A DNA stretch of 64,000 bases, from assembly GCF_002099425.1 (NCBI RefSeq), contig NW_018344271.1:976501-1040500 (forward strand), in the 5' to 3' direction. The translations under genes were made by a program, and so were the position numbers. Shown one piece after another: positions 47,805-58,370 of the stretch; the stretch's first letter is position 1; every line of letters starts with the position of its first letter. The notes under the pieces are model-generated. The model had not been told where the DNA came from, made no database searches, and saw nothing but the letters and a program-made list of their open reading frames with translations. This DNA is from Phascolarctos cinereus (lineage: Eukaryota; Chordata; Mammalia; Diprotodontia; Phascolarctidae).

Positions 47805-48980
47805 ACCTGGAGAAGAGTCTCCAAATCAACAGACACTGATACTTGGAGACTTTGGCACAAAGGGGGAAGGCCTGCCGGACAACACAGCTGTGGCAAGGAA
47901 TGAAGGCAGCCAGGGACTGAAGCCTCCATCTCGACATCTTTCTGGAGACGAGGATTGGCCGGCACCAAAGGAGCAGCCAACAAGGTCACAGGAAGAGACT
48001 CGCTCCCGTTGGGCGAGCTAAACCTGATCTGTGAAGAGTCAGACCAAAGATCGGGAGGAGGAGGCGGAGGCGGCGGCGTGGCGCACAACCCAACAACTCA
48101 TGCAGAGCTGCTTCAAAGCTGAAATGAAACACAAAACCAACAAAGAGAGACCAAAGCTTGACCAGCATAAAGCCACGAGGATCCAGAGAACGATCTGGGC
48201 AGCCAGCCTCTGACGCAGTTACCAAATGGACTGAAGGGGCTGCCGGAGGAAACAGGGATTAGAATGTGAACTCGTGCGAAACGTGACAAAGAAGGATGGG
48301 GGGGGCATCTCAAAAAGCAGAGAAAAGTGGGGTGGGGGGACCCAAAACCAGTCCAAAGAAAGCCTGGCAACACAGCCAAGCAAAGCCTCATCCGGAGCAC
48401 TGACGGACAAAATGGTGGTGGGACCACAAACTAGGCCGACGGAAGAGACCCATGTGAGTCAGGCCGAGGAGCCGTCTCCTCTCTCCAGGCCGAATGACTC
48501 CCCTTGGACCCTGACCAACGATCCCTGAGGTGCTACAGGGAAGACAGGACCAGCACTCGAGGGAACCCAGAGGGGAGAAGCAGCAGGTTTGGATCCAGTG
48601 GAAAGAGAGCCCTCCTCCATCCCAGGAGGGGAGGATGCCGACAGAAGGAAGGAGGAGGGGGACGGAACAGAGGGACCTCCGGGACAGTGAAACAGTCACG
48701 GAGAACACGGGTGTGCCCACTGTCCTGTCTACACAAAATCTTCATAAGGGTCACCGATGCATGGACCTTGGCATCGCCCAGGAGGGCAGCACTGAGGCAC
48801 AAGTCCACTTCCTCGCGTGGCCAGCAGGGAATGGTCAGGCTTGACAATACCCACGTGTTACTAGGATGTGGTTTTTCCTTTCTCTTTCCAATGAGAGAGA
48901 GAAAAAAAATGCTTGTTAATTTAAAAAATAAGGTATGAATTTTAAAAGAAGAGTGGAAAACACACAGTCATTTACAAGCG
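47805..48980. other. No gene recognised
   Basis: G+A-rich with overlapping open frames on both strands (up to 144 codons) that show no conserved motif. A (GGA/GGC)n patch lies at 48053-48080. Might be the 5' region of an unrecognised retroelement. Confidence 0.3.
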
Positions 48981-48984
48981 ACAG

Positions 48985-49660
48985 TCAACAATGACCCCTC
49001 CCCTCTTTCCCAACTTCCTTATTAATGTCAGAGAGGTGACCACCCTCCCAGGGGCTGAGCTCCAAAACCCTGGGGTCATTCTCAATTCCTCCTCTTGGCT
49101 TAACGTCATCTCCCCAATACACCACCCCCTCCTCTCCTCTCTCACCTCCCTCCTGGCGCAGGCCCTCATCACCTCACTCCTGGACCACTGCAGAAGCTGC
49201 TGGGGCCGGGGGTCTGACTGCCTCCAGGCTCTGCCCCCTGTGGTGCATCCGCCAGTCAGCCACCAGAGTGACTCTCCTAAAACGCCAGACCGACCCTGTC
49301 ACCTCCTGCTCTTAAACTCCAGAGGCTCCCTACTGCACCAGGCCCAAATGCAAAATGCTGTTTGACACTGAAAGCCCTTCACCCCCCGGAGCCTCCCTAC
49401 ACCTCGCGCCCTTCCATGCCCAATCGCTCTGCCTGGTACACATGGCTCCCCGTTTCCGGGTCTTTGCCCTGGCTGTTTCCCTCGCCACCATCCCTTAGCT
49501 TCCTCCGAGGCTCATGCTCCACAAGATACCTCCTCTGACCTTCCCTGCCACCACCACTCTCTAGACCCAGGATGTGCCTCATTCTTTCTATGCTAACTCT
49601 GCGGCTCCCAGCTTGGTGCCTGGCACATAGTAGGACCTTAAATGCTCACTGATGGCTGAC
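48985..49660 (+). mobile_element. L2 LINE 3' region
   Basis: 'ctggggtcattctcaattcc', 'ctcctggaccactgcagaag', 'agaggctccctactgcacca', 'gtctttgccctggctgtttc' and 'gcctggcacatagtaggacc' in sense order. Confidence 0.82.
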
Positions 49661-49689
49661 TGAGAAGATAAAAGACTGATACAGTGTGA

Positions 49690-50080
49690 TGTGGGAAGGA
49701 ACAAGTATTTGTTAAGACCCTACTATGTGCCAGGCACTGTGCTAAATGCTTCACAACTCTGGCAGGTAAGTTACTGGGACTCCCATTTTACAGCTGAGAA
49801 GACTGAGGCAGAGATGAAGCGCCTTGCCCAGTGTCACAGACAGCAAGTGGCTGAGTCAGGATTTCCTGAGCCAGGTGTGGGGGAGGGGCATTCCAGGCAG
49901 GAGGCATAGCCGGGACAAAGGCATGGGGCAGCAGATGGGGTCCCCACATACAAAGATCAGCAGGTGGGTCAGAGCTGGGATCAGTGAGGGGAGGGGAGCG
50001 AAGGCTGGAAATGTAGGAATGGGCCCAACAAAGGACTTGGTGACAGGGAGCCACTGGGCTGACCACATGGCAGTAAAATA
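49690..50080 (-). mobile_element. MIR then L2 fragment, antisense
   Basis: 49690-49870 is antisense MIR ('accctactatgtgccaggca', 'ttttacagctgagaagactg'). 49870-50080 is antisense L2 ('ggggcattccaggcaggagg', 'acttggtgacagggagccac'). Confidence 0.65.
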
Positions 50081-50099
50081 AAGAACCCAACATCCGCCC

Positions 50100-50830
50100 A
50101 AAATGAGCCTGATGGGCGCAGACCACCACATCCGAGAAGAACGAGGTTACGAGGGTCACCAAGAAGGAGCAGAACGGGAAGAGAAGGCGGCGAGGAGACC
50201 ACGGTGGGCGCCGGGTGAGGAAGGCCGCCGGGGCCAGCGGCGGGCCACCCGCAGACGATGGTCCCTCTGGGGGAGGGGAAGTCTGCTCCAGACTCTTCCG
50301 AAGCCAGCGTTGGCAGGCAGATAAGCCAGACAGCTGCCCGTCTGCGTGTGATCACCAGACCCGTGGAGCCTCCCCCGTCTAAATCTCTGCTTGTGTCTAA
50401 GCTAAAGGAGCCTCCAGCAGGACTCCCATCACTGACAATAGAGAGCAGACATAAGCCTCAATTCCGACCTGAGTAATCAATCTTCCTGAACAGACCCTCT
50501 GTATTTCCTGGCCCAATAATGACAGAATTCTGCCGTGGAGTGGTCAGTGGTTCTAATCCATGAGATCCAAAGAAAAAGCCCTCTCAGGCTTCCAGCAAAC
50601 TGGAAACAAGTCCCAGGAAGGGCTGGTCTAACACCGCCCTGGCCAAGCTCTGGTGATCTCGAAGGCCAACAATCCGGGCCCCTGCATGGGACCTTCTACA
50701 AATCCCAAAGAGTAAAACAGCCAATTCTGACGCAACAAACGGGGACTTCAACTGACCCTGTGGCCAAACTTAAGTGGGAGATGAGTGTTAAGATCAGGGA
50801 GGAAAGGGGACTTTTCTGCCAAAAATGTCA
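50100..50830. other. No gene recognised
   Basis: G+C-rich (about 50170-50300) then ordinary sequence; no coding exon or repeat assigned. Confidence 0.3.
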
Positions 50831-50834
50831 AGCT

Positions 50835-50935
50835 AAGCACTCCTTGAGGGCAGGGACCTCTTCTTGTATACCCAGCGCTTGGCCCGGTGCCTGGCACACA
50901 GTAGGTGCTTAAGAAACATTTACTGACCATCTCTG
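50835..50935 (+). mobile_element. L2 3'-end fragment
   Basis: 'actccttgagggcagggacc' then 'cggtgcctggcacacagtag' and 'gtgcttaagaaacatttact': a typical L2 terminus. Confidence 0.8.
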
Positions 50936-50939
50936 CAGG

Positions 50940-51900
50940 GAATGCAAAGAGACAGGGTGAGAAGAGGAAAGGTGGAGGTTGGAATGTTTTTCTAAATGAA
51001 AAAAGGTCCAGGTGGGTTTGAGGGGTTACAATCCCCTGGGATTTCACTTGGTGAAATTTTCGCACAAATATGGCACTTCTACCACTCTCACCTCTAGAGA
51101 GTGAAGGAAAAGAAAAGAAATCGTTCTCTTCCAAAAACGGCAAGATGTTTTTCTGCTTGAGGTTTGGAAGCCTCTTATCCACCTGAGCGACTACTAACTC
51201 TTCTCTACAACTTGGAAAGAAGGAGGCCTAAGTTAGAGAAAGCCTCCCTTCCTGCTGCTTCTGTTCAGAAGATTCAGACGGCCTCATCCAGGTGAATCGG
51301 CAGCTAAGTCACTTAAAGCAAGTGGAGCAGATGATGCCTTTGCAAGCCCAGATGAAAGAACACTGTCTGCGCACCTGTGACGTTCCCGTTGCCACCAAAG
51401 AAAGAATAAAATTACTGAAATGGATTTCAATTACATAAAGAAAAGTAAAGATGTGCGAGGCTAAGGAAGAGAGAGGGATGGATGAATTGGAAATTCATGG
51501 CCTTTAATAATAATCCACTGGGGAGAAAAGGCCAGCCCCCAAGGGGCTACCATCCCCACTGACTCCCTCATCCTGTGCCCTACTGGGTGTGGGGTTGGGG
51601 GCCTGCAGGCGCTCTGGTCACACCCTCTGGAGAATGCAAAGGAGGATGGGAAGGCTTATGGGAAGAGCCCGGAACAAAGACAGCCATAAAGGGCCACACT
51701 GACCACAAGCTGGTCGAGAAAAAACATGGGAATGCAGCATGGAAGCAGACATCCAGGATGAGCATGTGATTTATCTGCAGATGAGGAAGGGGACGTGAGA
51801 GAATGGCTACAGGTACTCAGCCTTGAAGACAGGGGAAAGAGAACATCTATCCTTCCTGGGGCACCCCTTTCCTTAAGCCTGGAGACATGTCCCAACACCC
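50940..51900. other. No gene recognised
   Basis: Intron between unit C KRAB-B and finger exons. Frames of 60-144 codons lack support. Confidence 0.35.
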
Positions 51901-51945
51901 TGAAGGTCCCAAAACTAAAGTTCCCGCCTGGGCCGAATCACTCAC

Positions 51946-52041
51946 CTGGAGGATGGATTCCAAGACCGCCTCCCTTAGGCTTCCACGGCGCCTCCCCTCG
52001 TTCCAGCTGGACAATCACCTCTGGTGTGGACGCAGCCAGTC
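51946..52041 (-). CDS. Unit C KRAB-B exon
   Basis: The 96-nt exon bounded by 'atggacag' and 'gtgagt' encodes 'GLAASTPEVIVQLERGEAPW' then 'KPKGGGLGIHPPG'. It is the auxiliary KRAB-B box. Phase in and out (two bases, one base) matches the KRAB-A exon 405 bp upstream and the finger exon 11.2 kb downstream, so the gene is in frame throughout. It is closely similar to the unit B exon, which suggests B and C are nearer to each other than to A. Confidence 0.94.
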
Positions 52042-52333
52042 CTGTCCATTGGACACAGGGAAAGGCTCAGGACAGAAAGCCTCCCACCTCGGGGTCAATC
52101 CTAGCTCCTGTCTCTGGAGGAGCAGGGGGGCACACCAGGAAGACCCCAAGGGCAGGAGAAAAGACCACTGAGTGACAGCCTTTCCAAAATGGATAAGAGG
52201 TCAGAGAGAAAATGGCTTCACGGGACCCACTTCCTGCTGAGAGGGGAGGTTCTTGGACCTGATGGGGCAGAGAGTGGAGGCTGACGTAATCAGGCTGCCA
52301 GGCTCCAGGCGCACCTGGGGTCAGGAAGCATCA

Positions 52334-52597
<264 letters not shown>

Positions 52598-52679
52598 TCA
52601 CAATGGACCACAATTTCTACTGCCCTGGTAAGAGGAGGAAGCTGGTAGGACAGCTAAAGGGGAGAGAACAGCCTCGTCT

Positions 52680-53740
52680 CCCCGGTGACTATCTGTCACC
52701 CCTCCCTCCTGCTTCTCCTGCTACCTGACTGCTCCTTCTTTGTCCAGATCTTCATGTGGGTCAGAACACTGCCACAAGCCTCTGTCCTGGGCCCTTTCTC
52801 TTCTCTCTCTAAACTACTGTGTTTAGTGACCTCGTCAGCTCCTACAGATTTATTTATCATCACGCATGACTCTCGGATCTACTTATCCAGCCCTTACCTC
52901 TTTCTTAAGCACTAGACTCGCATCTCCAACTGACTATTAGATATCTCAAAGTGAATGTACTGTTAGACGTCTTGAACTCAATACATCGAAAACTGAATTC
53001 ACTTTACCCCCAAGCTGTTGTGAGCTCCTGATGGCAATGACTGTCTTTTGCCTTTCTTCATAACCCCAAGGTTACAAAGGGCTTGACACACTGCTCAGCA
53101 CATAGGAGGTGCTTAAGAAATGTTTCCTGACTGACTTAGCCCTCCCCCCTCCTACCTTTCTCATTACTGTAGAGGGCACCACCACCTTCCCAATCCCTGA
53201 GGCTCCCAACCTCAGTCATCCTAGATTCTTCACTCCCTCACCTCCCCCTACACAACATGGCCTCAAGGCCTTTCCAATGGACCTCTGCTACATCTTTGAT
53301 CCACTTCATCTCTACAGCATCTCCGATGGATTTCACCTCTGGCCCGTTGCATCTCTGGTCCATTTCACCTCTGTCGCATTTCCCCAACCCACCTCCTTCT
53401 CTCCTCTGATGCTGCCCCTACCCTGTTGCAGACCCTCATCATTTCATGCCTGGACTATGGCAATAACTTTTGAAGGCATCTACCTGTCTCAAGGCTTTTG
53501 CGCCTCCAATCTATCCACCATTCAGCCTCCAAACTGATTTTCCCAAAGTGCAGGTCTGACCGCATCACTCTCCCTACTCAGTAAACTCCAGTGGCTCCCT
53601 ATTGCCTCCAGGAACAAACACAAAATGCTCTGCTTGGCATTCAAAGCCTTTCAATAACCTGGCCCCCTCCTGCCTTTCCAATCTTCTTACACTTCACTCC
53701 CCTTACCTTCTCTTCTATCCAGTGACACCCTGCTGGTCAC
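52680..53740 (+). mobile_element. L2 LINE copies, two fragments
   Basis: 52680-53135 ('ctcctacagatttatttatc', 'catgactctcggatctactt', tail 'cacataggaggtgcttaaga') and 53140-53740 ('ctcatcatttcatgcctgga', 'aaactccagtggctccctat', 'cattcaaagcctttcaataa'). The first already ends in an L2 tail, so the second is a separate copy or a rearranged piece. Confidence 0.75.
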
Positions 53741-53744
53741 TGCA

Positions 53745-54010
53745 CAGGAGAGGGCAGGCAGGTTTGCTGCAGTTTATGCGCTCCCCATCAGTCAGGGATG
53801 GACACCTGTGCCTCCCAATGAATGCCTCAGCTACCAAGATGCTTCAGACAGAACAGTTTGGGGCAAGATGGGGCTGGGGGCAGAAAAGGCACATTGATTT
53901 ATAAAAGGAGGATGCTTAAGTTATTACAAAAGGCAGAGCAGGCTCCTTAGCATGGCCATTCACGCTAGACCAAAGGAAAGGGTATTTTCTTGGTCTGGTA
54001 ACAAATCAAC
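53745..54010. other. No gene recognised
   Basis: Intron 1 of unit C between the L2 copies and the hairpin; nothing assigned. Confidence 0.35.
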
Positions 54011-54020
54011 GTTGCAGTTG

Positions 54021-54105
54021 GGGGGATCTGGACCCCTGGAAGAAAAAGCCCCTGAACGTTCCCACAAAGTTCAGGGCTTTTCCTTTCAGGGGTCCAGATC
54101 TCCCC
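54021..54105. ncRNA. Strong hairpin, possible miRNA-like precursor
   Basis: Left arm 54021-54056 and right arm 54069-54105 are nearly perfect inverted complements with one or two bulges and a few mismatches, closing a 12-nt loop ('gttcccacaaag' region). Stem length (36-37 bp) and total length (85 nt) are in the pre-miRNA range. Flanks pair weakly further out. It sits in intron 1 of unit C. Alternatives are a short inverted-repeat transposon or a recombination relic. No known miRNA was recognised. Confidence 0.45.
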
Positions 54106-54379
54106 ATCACCACTACAGATCTTAAAAGATGCTAAAGAGAAGGGGGTGAGTTTCTGGACTATTTAAAGTCTTTAGGAATCCTGAAGTGATGGGGCAAGGG
54201 GGGGTGCAGGAGGAGATAACACACAAGGCAAAGAAATATAAGACAGTAAACTGGACAAAGTGGAGGTCAGGCGCATTCTCCTCCAGATCCACTTTCCGCA
54301 TCACCTTCTGGCCAAAAAAGTCCTTCCCGCCCAGGCGCCTGAGGCAGGCAGCAAGCTCAAAGGCTCCTTGCGCCCATTT

Positions 54380-55640
54380 TACAGATGAGGCAACACTTTG
54401 GAAGTGGGGGGAGGGCAGTGAGCCGGGGTTCCTTCACTCCTAGCCCGGGGCACTGCCTCGCACCCAGAGCCCAAGCTCGGCCCACGGGAGCGCACAGCCA
54501 GCTCACAACCCCCAGGTCACCCCCCCAGACAGTGTCAGAGTCCTTCCCAGCACCGCTGACCAGGGCCGCGGGCAGTGCGGGCGCCCTGCGGGCCAGTCCA
54601 GACCAGCTTCTGCTGGGGGACAGGGGCAAGGCTGTGTCACTGCCGGGGTCACGGCCCCCTTTGCACCAACCTCTGACCCTGCAATCCCCCAACCCCCGCA
54701 TCGTGGGAGTGGGGGAGGGGGCCATCAGGATTGGGCCAAAGGGCAAAAGCAGGGTCACCCCCGGGCCCCGCCCCCTTTGCACTAACCCCCCCCCAACCCT
54801 GGAGCCCCCACACCGGAAGCCAGACTTGGTGCTCTTCCCCACCCTCGGCCCCCTCCAGCCCACGTGCTCCCCGGCCTTACTCGGATCTCAGGCTCCACCC
54901 TCTTGTTGTCTGGGCTGCCTCCGTTTCCCCACCTGTCACATGGGGAGGAACCTCCGGGAAGGACCCTTCTACAAGTTCGTGGCTGAGCTCTCAGCCCGGG
55001 AAACTTCTCTTCCGGTGCTGCCTCAGTTTCCCAGTCCGTACGTTCCTCCCTCAACCCTTCCAAGCCCCGGGTCCCGGGCCCACCTGAGAGGCTGCAGTGC
55101 TTGAACCCCGAGGAGCATCTTCTGGGGCTCCAGCCCGGGCTGTGGCCAGGAAGAGAGTGGGCATCCCGGACGGCGGCCTGGAGGCGGTGGCGGCAGGGGA
55201 GGTGACGGGACTGGGGACCTTGCGCATGCGTGCACCAGGCCTCTGGGAGAGGCGTGGCCAGACGCCCAGCCCGAACCCTCGCTCTCTGCCCGCTCTGCTT
55301 TCCTTGGACTCCAGAAGCCCTGCGACAAACTGCCGACTTCCGGAGAAATGGAAGGAAGCGGAAGTCACGGGATCGAATCAAGGGTAAAGCCTTCTGGGAA
55401 TAGTAGTGCCAGGGAATGGTTGATGCGCTTGCGCTGCGGGCGCCCCATCGCTAGGGTCTGGAGGCCCAAAAGGACCCGAGCCATCCGTCCTCATTGGCCA
55501 GCCTCTGAGACTTCCCTGGTTCTCTGTCCTCCCAGTCTGCTACCCCGGGCTGCCGAGAGAGCGGGATGAGCCCCTCAGGGTCTGCTCCGGACCTCCCTTC
55601 CCCCTCCCCATGACGTCACCCTCCCGCCAGAGCTGGCCCC
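54380..55640 (-). promoter_or_regulatory. CpG-island promoter of unit C
   Basis: CpG-rich. NRF1-like 'tgcgcatgcgtg' (55221-55232), ETS-type 'gacttccgg' (55335-55343) and 'gcggaagtcacgg' (55358-55370), and ZNF143/THAP11-like 'ccttctgggaatagtagtg' (55390-55408). Order and spacing copy unit B. The start site on the minus strand should lie between about 55180 and 55350. Confidence 0.8.
55084..55164 (-). CDS. Unit C coding start exon
   Basis: The ATG at 55164-55162 begins 27 codons starting 'MPTLFLATARAGAPED' and ending in phase 0 at donor 'gtgggc'. Joined to KRAB-A, KRAB-B and the finger exon, it yields an uninterrupted 535-residue frame. The segment resembles the unit B start ('MPSLFLARGQAETPKE'), so the initiation site is probably conserved. 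It is low-complexity, Ala/Gly-rich, with no domain. Confidence 0.82.
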
Positions 55641-55715
55641 GCCCCCTTAAGGGAAGCGCGTGGAGCCAGAACACAGAGTTCGGTTTTAGGTACAGCAGTT
55701 TAAAATGATTGTAGA

Positions 55716-55862
55716 ACGGCCAGCTAGGTGGCGCAGTGGAGAGAGCACTGGCCCTGGAGTCAGGAGGACCCGAAGTTCAAATGCAGCCTCAGATACATAA
55801 CGCTTACTAGTTCTGTGTGCCCTGGGCAAGTCACTTAACCCCATTGCCTAGCCAAAAAAATG
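55716..55862 (+). mobile_element. tRNA-derived marsupial SINE
   Basis: Head 'gccagctaggtggcgcagtg', 'ccctggagtcaggaggaccc', CORE 'ctagttctgtgtgccctggg' and short A-tail. It lies about 320 bp upstream of the unit C promoter motifs. Confidence 0.9.
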
Positions 55863-55869
55863 TCTAGGA

Positions 55870-57045
55870 CATTGGGCTTGAGATGCGAGCCTGGTGGTCA
55901 AGCACGCCTGCGGGTCACCGTGGAAACCATGGGAGACCCACCGGGAATCCAGGACAGATGGCAGAGCCCAGGGCGCAGGCCACAAGAAGGGGAAGCCGAG
56001 CTTCTGTTGGTTAGGTGACCATTATCCCGTATGGTAGGTTTGTCAGCAGGGGCTCCGAAGTCAGCTCCAGTGGCTGCCAGACCCCCTGTCTCCCCATTAT
56101 CGGGTCACTCCCCACGGTGACACGCATCCTGACAATGTGCCCCCCAGATTGGTGCCAAAACTGGCCTGAAACAGCTGGATGCCTCTGAGGGCCAAGAGCA
56201 CCCCCAGGCAGTGGGAAAGCCTGCCTCAGTCCAGGAGGTGCCAGCCTCCAGCCCTGACCTCCTAAAGAGGACAGCTCTGGAGCCCTGCTGAATGGGACCT
56301 CGGGCCCTGTGCTACGTGGGCAGCCTTTAATCCTGGACCTAGGTATGGCCCCGCAGAGAGGGGCAGAGTGACCATGCACCCCACCTCTTTGCGGACCATG
56401 AATGTGTCACACCAGAGAATGCTACAGTTTCAGGGACAAAATGCTAGGCTTAGCTCCAAGCAGTGCCTTTCTGCTCATGGCTAGACTCTCCTCGAGTTTT
56501 GTAGAAACTAAAACACCAAAGGTAAAAATCACACAAGATGACTGAGATCAGGCTCCCCTAGTTACCAACACCTCCTCTGCCTATGGGCTGCACCTTCAAC
56601 CGTTTCTATCCCTAACTGGACCAGAAGAGAAGACCTCTGTCCGTGTCACCATTAACGTTATGCCGAGCTGGCCTAGGTCCACAATGAAGGGGAAGCAGTG
56701 GAGAGATTAGCTGGGGCTCCACCCTTGAAATGAGCAGTAACGAAGGTCTTGGGGGCTGTTGTCAGGGCCACCCCCACTGCCCCACCAACCCTCTCGTAGG
56801 GAGAATCCTAAGCTCAGAGGAAGGGGCCAGGCCATCCCACCTCACCTGGACGTGTTCTGATAGACAAATGGGTCGCAGCAGAACCACTCCACTGACCTTA
56901 CCGTTCTTTATATCGCTCCTAAAGGAGCGGTGATGGCCTGGAAGCTGCTTCTGTGTGGTATTCTGTCACCCACACCTTCAAACACAGCACTTTCAGCTCT
57001 AACATTGGTAGCATAGTGACAATGATACTGCTTCACCAGAACTTG
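55870..57045. other. No gene recognised
   Basis: Intergenic, between the unit C promoter and the unit D 3' side. A 122-codon minus-strand frame (56011-56379) has no recognisable features. Confidence 0.35.
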
Positions 57046-57198
57046 CGTTTTTTTTTTTTTTGGTGAGGCAATTAGGGTTAAGTGACCTGCCCAGAGTCAC
57101 ACTGCTAGTAAGTGTTACGTATCTGAGGCCGGATTTGAACCTGGGTCCTCCTGACTCCAGGGCCGATGCTCTACCTACTGCGCCACCCCGAAGCCCCT
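57046..57198 (-). mobile_element. tRNA-derived marsupial SINE, antisense
   Basis: Poly-T lead, 'aggcaattagggttaagtga', 'agtcacactgctagtaagtg' and end 'ctactgcgccacc'. Confidence 0.9.
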
Positions 57199-57199
57199 T

Positions 57200-58370
57200 C
57201 ACCGCAGCCTTTTCACATTATATCCCCAACAGCTTCAGTACTCATGAACCCCGGGAAAGAGAAGAACGGCAAACAGCACGAAGTGCTATCTACGTTAAGA
57301 ACTAGTCATTTGACCCTTTCCTTGAGAGCGTTCGTGTTTTCTGAATACCCAAAGTGCTCCAATGGGCACCCACCTAACTGGTACGGCTTTACACCCTTTG
57401 TACAAGTGTTTATCTTCTAGGACAGGTAAAGGAGACTGAACAAGCCATCTCCAGGACAGAACCAGCCTCAGCCGCAGTCTGGATAAACAAAGGCCCCAAA
57501 GGGATAACTGGCTGGGACAACAGAACAACCCACAGGCCTCTGACCCAACACAAATGAATCTGCTGCTGAGTCTGGGAGAAGTGGACAGCCTCAAGGTCCC
57601 CCCTTTTCATAACGATTGTTTCTAAGTTGATGCACTCCCATGGGACAGGCCACGCTCTGAGATTCAAGGTTTCTCTAATGAAAAGTTACGAGCCATGTTA
57701 TGAGTTCACTCATCAACTCTAGCGCCTTGCACTTTAAACGATTCAGGATCACCACCCCTACGCCGTGGCTACTGACTGTGCTTGAAGGTGTCAGATTGCT
57801 GGTGAATTCAGTCACCAACGTGCCTTCTATGACTGTAGGACCATGAAAAGGCCTTAAGAAGGATGTTTGTCATTTTTGTTAAATACCCTTTTATTAGCCA
57901 GTGTGGCTGGTATTTTAGTGGCTTTTTTACCTTTTGGTGTCATTCCTAATCGATTAATTATAATCCAGATTCTAATCCAATAGCTCCTAGTACAGCCATC
58001 AAGAACTACACACCTATGTGCGTTCAATCTTACTTAGTTAATACAATGTATATCATTTTTTCTGAAAAACTTTGGCTTCATATTGAGAAATTCCTCTGAG
58101 TTTTGTCCATCTTTGAAGTAATATTTCCATTCCAAACCAATATAGATAATGGGCGGATTGTCCAGCAGTAGATACACCTTTGACAGACACTGCAAATGAA
58201 CAAATGCCTTTGGGAAATTGCCATGTTCTTCTAATAACCTCAAACTTCTCCCTACGACAAAGGCCCGACTTTTTTTAAGCAACAGCATTTCATAGGAGTT
58301 GCAGGCTTGTGGCCCATAAAACACTGCAACCACTCAAAAACCAGTAAGGCTCATCACTCAGGTAGGACAT
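57200..58370. other. No gene recognised
   Basis: No repeat family or exon could be assigned; a 99-codon minus frame at 58034-58333 has no homolog I recognise. Confidence 0.35.

Noticed and set aside
54385-55104. 239-codon plus-strand ORF in the unit C CpG island
   Set aside because: Also G+C-driven and without motifs; the minus-strand start exon explains the conserved part.
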